Shown here piece after piece: positions 56,583-64,000 of a stretch of DNA of 64,000 bases (positions within the stretch are counted from its first letter, which is position 1; the number at the start of each line of letters is the position of its first letter). The notes beneath the pieces are model-generated. The model ran no database searches and had not been told where the DNA came from. It saw nothing but the letters and a program-made list of their open reading frames with translations. Position numbers and translations under genes: made by a program. Source of the stretch: Sphingomonas sp. IC081 (GTDB lineage Bacteria > Pseudomonadota > Alphaproteobacteria > Sphingomonadales > Sphingomonadaceae); the NCBI RefSeq assembly GCF_006874585.1, contig NZ_CP029761.1, positions 3,173,001 through 3,237,000 on the forward strand, read 5' to 3'.

Positions 56583-56721
56583 GTGCGCCATTCGCATCCG
56601 CGAATGGCTTGCGGCACCGGCCCTCTCCCCCACCCGACCACCCGACAATAGTACCCTATGGGTGGTCGGGTGGGGGAGTGGGCCGGTGCCGCCAAAATCC
56701 GCCTGCGGCGGATTTTCAAAC
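56583..56721. repeat. modular hairpin element, copy C
   Basis: The left module GCCATTCGC-ATCC-GCGAATGGC (56587-56608) is the same as in copy B. The central stem is 56611-56643 against 56660-56692 (core GCGGCACCGGCCC, one mismatch). The right module AAAATCCGCC-TGC-GGCGGATTTT (56694-56716) ends in CAAAC, the same end as copies A and D. The element finishes 1 bp before the stop codon of the L,D-transpeptidase gene. Confidence 0.88.
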
Positions 56722-56722
56722 C

Positions 56723-58177
56723 TTAAAGCGGGTTATCCAGCTTGATGACTTCTTCCTCGCTCGCGCGCTGGGTGGTCTTGAGCTGGCGCGGGGCGGCGAA
56801 GCTGTCGAGCACCGGCTTGTCGCGCGCATAGAGGTCGTTGAACGCCTTCAGCTCGCCGTCGATCGCGCGCGCGAAGGTGAAGTAGGTGAGGTAGACCGGG
56901 AAGGTCCGCGTCATCGCCACCTTGGTATATTCGCCCGAGCGCGAGATCTCGGCGGCTTCGGCGGCGGTCTTCTGCGCGCCGAGGATCGCCATCGTCATGC
57001 CCAGCTCCACTGCGCGTTCGGTGCGGATGCAGCCGTGGCTGAAGGCGCGCACGTCGGCGTTGAAGTACTGCTTGGACGGGGTGTCGTGCAGGTAGATCGC
57101 GTGGGGGTTGGGCATGTCGATCTTCATCAGGCCCAGCGAGTTGGTCGGCCCCGGCTGCTGGACAACGGTGATCACGCCGTCCGCGCTCTTGGTCGCCTTG
57201 TAGCCGGCCCGCTTGGCCCATGCCGGGTTGCCCAGCACCTTGGCGCCCAGCCCCTCGCCCTTGACGATCGACTGCGGCACCGTCCAGGTCGGGTTGAAGA
57301 CGACCGCGCTGACCGTCTCGGCCAGCTGCGGCGTCGCGGTGCGGCCGGGCTTGCCGACCACCGTCTTGTAGCTGCGGATGATCCGGTTCTTCACCACGAG
57401 GCGCAGCTGGAACTCGGGAATGTTGGTCATCAGGTAGACATCGCCGAGATCGCGGGCGAGCCAGCGCCAGCGGTCCATGTTCGCCTGGATCAGCGCGCGG
57501 CGCGCCTTGTCGGCCACCGGAGTCGCATTGTAGGCGGCCTTGAGCGCGGCATAGTCCGGGTTGGTCGGCGCCAGTTCGTCCACCACGCCGGCAACGTCAT
57601 GGTTCGACAGCGCCTGCGCCATGATCTGCGCGGTGGGCATGACGTCCTGATCGGGATCGACCGCGAACCACTGCACGCGCGCCGTCATCGGCGTGCGGCC
57701 ATCGCGCAGGTCCTCGATCAGCCAGCCGAACACGCGGCTGGCGAGCTGGTCCAGCTCGTCGCCCTCGCCTTTGGCAATGGCCGCCTTCAGCGCGGCGGGC
57801 TGGTAATCGGCCGGGACCAGGCCTTCCTTGCCGATATAGCCGATGGTCTGGAGCAGCACCTTGGCGTCCGCCAGCGACCACGCCATCACCGGCTCGGCCA
57901 GCAGCGCGTCGGACTGGCCGGACGCGGGGGCCGCGAGCGGCACGACCGGCACCGCGGCGGTGGCTGCGGAAGACGTCGCCCTGGGCGCCGCCGTCCTGGC
58001 AGGCGCCGTCGCCGGCGCGGCGGGCAGGATCGAGGTCGGCGTCGAGAGCGCCTTCGCCTTCTGGCTGCTCTGGCCGGCGGCCGTGTCGGCCTTCTGCGCC
58101 GCTACCGGCTGCGCGAGGACGCCCGTCGCCGCGACAACCGCCAGAACGCTGCAACCGAACCGCTTGAAACTCGCCAT
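56723..58177 (-). CDS. L,D-transpeptidase, YcbB type
   Basis: A 484-residue periplasmic enzyme that makes 3-3 cross-links in peptidoglycan or anchors proteins to it. The signal peptide MASFKRFGCSVLAVVAATGV ends near VAAQ, an Ala/Pro/Thr-rich linker (about 45-95) follows, and then comes the scaffold domain and the YkuD catalytic domain with His381-Gly-Cys383 in AFSHGCIRTERAVELG. YFNADVRAFSHGC and the long insertion around the active site fit the YcbB (LdtD) subgroup, as does the length. The 3' end abuts the hairpin element. Confidence 0.93.
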   Translation of the reverse strand: MASFKRFGCSVLAVVAATGVLAQPVAAQKADTAAGQSSQKAKALSTPTSILPAAPATAPARTAAPRATSSAATAAVPVVPLAAPASGQSDALLAEPVMAWSLADAKVLLQTIGYIGKEGLVPADYQPAALKAAIAKGEGDELDQLASRVFGWLIEDLRDGRTPMTARVQWFAVDPDQDVMPTAQIMAQALSNHDVAGVVDELAPTNPDYAALKAAYNATPVADKARRALIQANMDRWRWLARDLGDVYLMTNIPEFQLRLVVKNRIIRSYKTVVGKPGRTATPQLAETVSAVVFNPTWTVPQSIVKGEGLGAKVLGNPAWAKRAGYKATKSADGVITVVQQPGPTNSLGLMKIDMPNPHAIYLHDTPSKQYFNADVRAFSHGCIRTERAVELGMTMAILGAQKTAAEAAEISRSGEYTKVAMTRTFPVYLTYFTFARAIDGELKAFNDLYARDKPVLDSFAAPRQLKTTQRASEEEVIKLDNPL

Positions 58178-58340
58178 CTTGTCCTGAACCTGCCTGTCGT
58201 GATGAACCCCGGGGGGACGGGGTGGGAAAGCGGCCCGCCAAGACCGCGTCAGAAATATCGCTTTGCCCCCAACTTACCCCATGTTCAAGGATTTCGCCTG
58301 ACCCTGCGATGAATTGAGCGATGAATGGCGCGCTTCCCGA

Positions 58341-58537
58341 GAGTCTGTTTGGAAAATGCCCGCAAGGGCATTTTCATTGCGGCACCGGCCCACTTCCGTC
58401 CCGAAGAGCACGAAAAGGTCCGGGGGACCTTTTCGCTGAGGGGGCCTACCACCCGCAGGATACTACCAATGGGTGGTAGGGTGGGGGAGTGGGCCGGTGC
58501 CGCAAAATCCGCTTTCAGCGGATTTCCAAACAGACTC
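58341..58537. repeat. modular hairpin element, copy D (nested hairpin, 15-bp terminal repeats)
   Basis: A 197-bp unit with perfect inverted ends GAGTCTGTTTGGAAA (58341-58355) and TTTCCAAACAGACTC (58523-58537). Inside are AAAATGCCC-GCAA-GGGCATTTT, then the central stem whose left arm is split by an inserted hairpin CGAAAAGGTCC-GGG-GGACCTTTTCG (58411-58435), then AAAATCCGCTTTCAGCGGAT near the right end. It lies between the L,D-transpeptidase start and the DMT transporter gene. Confidence 0.88.
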
Positions 58538-58591
58538 CGAACTGGATGGGACTTGCGCCCGCCCCAGCATGCGGCGAGAGGCAATGGCGTG

Positions 58592-59482
58592 ATGCACGCG
58601 CCCGCCCCTGCCCCCCGCTCCCAGTTGATGCCCGTGCTGGCGGTCGTCGCGGGGATCGCCACGTTCAGCATGATGGACGCCGCCATCAAGGGCGCCTCGC
58701 TGGCGGTCGGCGTCTATAGCGCGCTGCTGTTTCGCAATCTTTTCGGCGCCTTGATGACGTTCCCGCTCTGGCTCGCCGCCGGCCGGCCAATGCCCAGCCG
58801 CCAGGTCCTCAAGGTCCATGCCCTGCGCGCGGGCATCACTTCGGCGATGGCCGCACTCTTTTTCTATGGCCTTGCACGAATTCCTATGGCCGAGGGAATC
58901 GCGCTCTCGTTCGTCTCGCCGATCATCGCCCTCTATTTCGCGGCGCTGCTGCTGGGCGAGACGATCCGCCGCCAGGCCATTGCCGCCTCGCTGCTCGGCG
59001 TGGTCGGCGTCGTGGTGATTCTCGGCGGAAAACTGGGCGGCGGCGCCTATTCGGGCGAGGCGCTGACCGGCACTCTGGCCGTGCTGGCCTCCTCGGTCTT
59101 CTATGCGGTGAACCTGGTGCTCCAGCGCAAGCAGGCGCTGCTGGCCAGCCCGGTCGAGGTGGCAATGGCGCAGAACCTCATCGTCACGCTGATTTTCCTC
59201 GTTTTCTCGCCGTGGTTCGCAGTCCTGCCCGAGGTCCGCAGTCTTGGCCTGATCGCCGCCGGCGCCGCCCTTGCCACCGCCGCCCTGCTGTTCCTCGCCT
59301 GGGGCTATGCCCGCGCCGAAACGCAAGTGCTGCTGCCGATCGAGTACACCGGTTTCCTCTGGGCCGCGCTGCTCGGCTGGCTGATGTTCGACGAGGCGCT
59401 GGGTTTCGCCACGGTTGCGGGCACATTGCTGATCGTTGTCGGCTGCTGGATTGGTGCAAGAAACGCAACGACCTCGACGTAG
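58592..59482 (+). CDS. DMT-superfamily (EamA) transporter
   Basis: A 296-residue membrane protein with ten predicted helices in two repeated EamA halves (GIATFSMMDAAIKGASLAVG in the first and ASSVFYAVNLVLQRKQALLA in the second). The RNLFGALMTFPLWL block is typical of the RhaT/EamA drug-metabolite group. The start ATG 58592 follows GTG 58589, either of which could serve; upstream sequence belongs to the hairpin element. Substrate unknown. Confidence 0.88.
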   Translation: MHAPAPAPRSQLMPVLAVVAGIATFSMMDAAIKGASLAVGVYSALLFRNLFGALMTFPLWLAAGRPMPSRQVLKVHALRAGITSAMAALFFYGLARIPMAEGIALSFVSPIIALYFAALLLGETIRRQAIAASLLGVVGVVVILGGKLGGGAYSGEALTGTLAVLASSVFYAVNLVLQRKQALLASPVEVAMAQNLIVTLIFLVFSPWFAVLPEVRSLGLIAAGAALATAALLFLAWGYARAETQVLLPIEYTGFLWAALLGWLMFDEALGFATVAGTLLIVVGCWIGARNATTST

Positions 59483-59656
59483 GTCTGCACCCAGCCCCCC
59501 TTGACCTCCGGCCCCGGAACGCGCATCGGCGGGGCCGCAGACTCCGCTTTGTCGCGATGCAGCACGGCACTCCTTTTCGGGACCTGGCCAGTTCGGTTCC
59601 GTCGAGGGGCCGCGCTATTGGCGACAGGCTCCATACAGAAGGGGATAAGACCCAAA

Positions 59657-62329
<2,673 letters not shown>

Positions 62330-62362
62330 CCGGCCAGCCGCCTTACCGGCTCAAGAAGGAAG

Positions 62363-62396
62363 CCCCGTCCCGCGTTCGCGCGGGGCGGGGTTTTTT
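62363..62396 (+). terminator. rho-independent terminator of acnA
   Basis: Arms CCCCGTCCCGCG (62363-62374) and CGCGGGGCGGGG (62379-62390, one wobble) with loop TTCG are followed by six T. Confidence 0.92.
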
Positions 62397-62444
62397 CTGG
62401 GCCTGGCGGGGCCTGACGCGGCCTGGCACGCTGCCGCCGGAACG

Positions 62445-62481
62445 AAAAAAAGGGGGAAGCGCCCCCCGACGCTTCCCCCTT
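62445..62481 (-). terminator. rho-independent terminator of the Ser-rich surface protein gene
   Basis: Arms AAGGGGGAAGCG (62450-62461) and CGCTTCCCCCTT (62470-62481); on the minus strand the stem is followed by seven T (62445-62451 as A). It lies about 100 bp after the minus-strand stop. Confidence 0.88.
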
Positions 62482-62578
62482 CTTGCGAACCGCTCGCCCG
62501 GCCCTTCGGGCGGCGGCCCAGGCCGCCCTGACGCTCCCTCCGCCGATCTGGCGATCCGTCAGGCGGCCAGACGATCCG

Positions 62579-63655
62579 TCAGACGCGCTTGCGTCCCGCC
62601 AGCCGCTGGCGCGCCACCAGCGCGGCGGCGGCGGCGCCGAACAGCACCAGCATCGGCGGCGCCGGCACGTCGGTCGGCGGCGGCGTCTCGCCGCCCGGCG
62701 GCGGACCGCCGCTGGTCGTCGTGGTCGTGCCGCTGCTGCCCGACGAGGAGCCCGAGCTCGAACTGGAACCCGACGTCGATGACGAGGTGGAACCCGAACT
62801 TGAACTGGTGGAAGAACCGGAGGACGAACCCGACGAGGAGCCCGAGCTGGAACCGGTCGAAGAACCGGAAGACGAGCCCGAGGACGAACCGGACGAAGAG
62901 CTCGAACTCGACGAGGAACTCGACGACGAGCTCGAGGAGGAACTCGACGACGAACTGGTCGTCGAAGTCACGTTGCCCGAGGTTGTCGTGGTGGTCGAGG
63001 TGACGTTGCCCGAAGTCGAACTGGTCGACGTGACATTGCCAGAGGTCGACGTGGTGGTGCTGACGCCCCCGGTCGTGGTGGTGGTCGTGGTTGTCGTCGA
63101 GCCGCTCGACGTCTGCCCGTTCTGGGTATCGGTGGGCACGCCCGAGGTGGTGCCGGAGGTCGTGCCCGACGTGGTGCCCGAGGAACTCGACGTCGAAGTC
63201 GAACCCGAGGAGGTCGAGGTGGACGTCGAACCGGTGGTGGTCGAACTGATCACGACATTGCCGCCGCTCGATCTGCTGCCGCCAAAGAAGCCGCCGAAGA
63301 AACCGCCACCGAAACCGCCGCCGCTCGAACCGCCGCCGACCACCACCGGGGTGCCGGAGCAGCAGCCCGAAACCGGCGGGGCGACGGGCGGAACATATGT
63401 CGGCAGCGGGGCCATTTCGTAACGGGGGATCTCGCGCCGCGCGGTCAGCACCGGCTCCGGCGCCGGGCGCGGGATCACGCGCCGGGCGCGCCGGGGAATC
63501 GTGCGCTTGGCCGGCCGGGCGACTTTCGCCTGCTTGAGCTTGTGGTATTCGACGCCGCTCGCCTGCGTCTCGGCGACGTGGACAGCCCCGCCGCCGATGA
63601 TCGCGCAGCCCGCCGCACAGGCAGACAGCTTCGCCAAGGCCATTCGAACCGACAT
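62579..63655 (-). CDS. exported Ser/Gly/Thr-rich low-complexity protein with PEP-CTERM-like tail
   Basis: A 358-residue protein. The N-terminus (MSVRMALAKLSACAAGCAII) looks like an export signal. A basic, Pro-rich segment (residues about 40-75) follows, then a Gly-rich stretch, then about 190 residues of almost only Ser, Thr and Gly, including a run of more than 20 Ser. The end is VPAPPMLVLFGAAAAALVAR plus RLAGRKR: a Pro motif, a membrane helix and basic residues, as in PEP-CTERM sorting tails. The coding strand mixes AGC, TCG, TCC and AGT for serine, so it is selected protein sequence rather than a simple DNA repeat. Probably a glycosylated surface or matrix protein; no family recognised. 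Confidence 0.75.
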   Translation of the reverse strand: MSVRMALAKLSACAAGCAIIGGGAVHVAETQASGVEYHKLKQAKVARPAKRTIPRRARRVIPRPAPEPVLTARREIPRYEMAPLPTYVPPVAPPVSGCCSGTPVVVGGGSSGGGFGGGFFGGFFGGSRSSGGNVVISSTTTGSTSTSTSSGSTSTSSSSGTTSGTTSGTTSGVPTDTQNGQTSSGSTTTTTTTTTGGVSTTTSTSGNVTSTSSTSGNVTSTTTTTSGNVTSTTSSSSSSSSSSSSSSSSSSSSSSGSSSGSSSGSSTGSSSGSSSGSSSGSSTSSSSGSTSSSTSGSSSSSGSSSGSSGTTTTTSGGPPPGGETPPPTDVPAPPMLVLFGAAAAALVARQRLAGRKRV

Positions 63656-63907
63656 AGCTTTCTCTCTTCGCTCCCTCCGGGCCGGCCGACCGCGACCATA
63701 AGTCGTGAAGGCCCGTTAGCGCTTACCAAGCGCAGATAGAAGTTAAGGGAACAATGGCATTCTCGCGAAAACGTGTCCCGGCCGGCGATAAACCGGGTTA
63801 GTTTTTGCGGTTGACAGCAATAGTGTGCCGATGCGGGACTGTTGCCGGCGGCTTCCGTAAGTTCTGCCGAAGCTTTTCACGGATCTGCAAAATCGCCGGA
63901 CGCCGGC
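63656..63907. other. 252-bp intergenic region
   Basis: No gene seen. TTGACA at 63811-63816 resembles a plus-strand -35 box but has no good -10 partner. This DNA should contain the promoter of the minus-strand Ser-rich gene, which I cannot place. Confidence 0.4.
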
Positions 63908-64000
63908 TCAGTCCCCCGGCGAATCGAACAGGCCGCCCTGCGGACCGCCTCCGCCCTGCTGCGGCGGGGCCATCCCGAGGTGCTGCCAGCCGCCGTCGTT
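63908..64000 (-). CDS. C-terminal end of an unidentified gene
   Basis: An open minus-strand frame enters from the right edge and stops at 63908. The last 30 residues include NDGGWQHLGMAPPQQ and end GGLFDSPGD, a Gly/Gln/Pro-rich tail. Too little is present to name it. It would be transcribed towards the Ser-rich protein gene. Confidence 0.5.
   Translation of the reverse strand, partial: NDGGWQHLGMAPPQQGGGGPQGGLFDSPGD

Noticed and set aside
62589..63422. Glu/Val/Pro-rich plus-strand frame opposite the Ser-rich protein
   Set aside because: Its Glu/Asp/Val repeats are the complement of the serine/threonine codons. The minus strand has a signal, a sorting-type tail and a proper terminator, so the minus strand is the real gene.
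63811..63816. TTGACA as a sigma-70 promoter
   Set aside because: No acceptable -10 box at 16-18 bp and no plus-strand gene follows within the window.

Overview
The window looks like a chromosomal segment of a high-GC alphaproteobacterium of the sphingomonad group, most likely Novosphingobium or a close relative. This is inferred from several things: a TonB receptor beside an aromatic-type catabolic cluster, a methionine synthase split in two, an LPG-synthase/AcvB-like module, a C-terminal PEP-CTERM-like tail, and intergenic palindromes of the type common in this group. No rRNA, tRNA, prophage, classical insertion sequence or CRISPR array was seen. The gene order is ordinary and dense; the unusual content lies in the intergenic DNA.

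Layout. 1-7.8 kb: potassium uptake, with a minus-strand kdp operon (two extra small membrane peptides, then kdpF-A-B-C-D, kdpD cut by the window edge) divergent from kup. 7.9-20.3 kb: an aldo/keto reductase and a plus-strand catabolic-looking series: TonB receptor, MFS transporter, Rieske oxygenase, VOC protein, LigB-type extradiol dioxygenase, acetamidase/formamidase, TauD-type dioxygenase and serine hydrolase. Five of these transcription units carry a related 21-bp motif upstream. 20.3-33 kb: 5'-nucleotidase lipoprotein, an lgt-midA-DUF2306 operon (last gene frameshifted), glnD, patatin phospholipase plus 3-hydroxybutyrate dehydrogenase, gltX and an S10 carboxypeptidase. 33-36.3 kb: a secreted hypothetical, a ModE-like HTH protein, nadE and a small lipoprotein. 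36.5-42.7 kb: a methionine/SAM operon headed by an ArsR-methyltransferase fusion regulator with a perfect 20-bp palindrome at its start, then metF, metH N-half, a GNAT gene and metH C-half. 43-49.3 kb: antiporter, SDR, recQ, GST, a YaiI-type protein and a GIY-YIG nuclease gene. 49.4-56 kb: a PDZ protein/response regulator/histidine kinase operon, divergent from a VirJ(AcvB)-like hydrolase, DUF2147 protein and MprF/LpiA-type synthase, probably a lipid-modification envelope-stress unit. 56-64 kb: small coiled-coil protein, L,D-transpeptidase, DMT transporter, aconitase and a serine/glycine/threonine-rich surface protein.

The most unusual content is three families of dispersed palindromic DNA. 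The first is a REPIN-like family whose sequence also forms perfect 30-bp inverted ends directly abutting the GIY-YIG gene, which suggests a nuclease-linked repeat system analogous to RAYT/REPIN. The second is a modular hairpin element (four copies) with a central 33-34 bp stem, swappable small hairpins at its flanks, terminal inverted repeats in two copies, and one copy with a further hairpin nested in its stem. The third is a paired repeat built around a CTTCGACAGG-type core.
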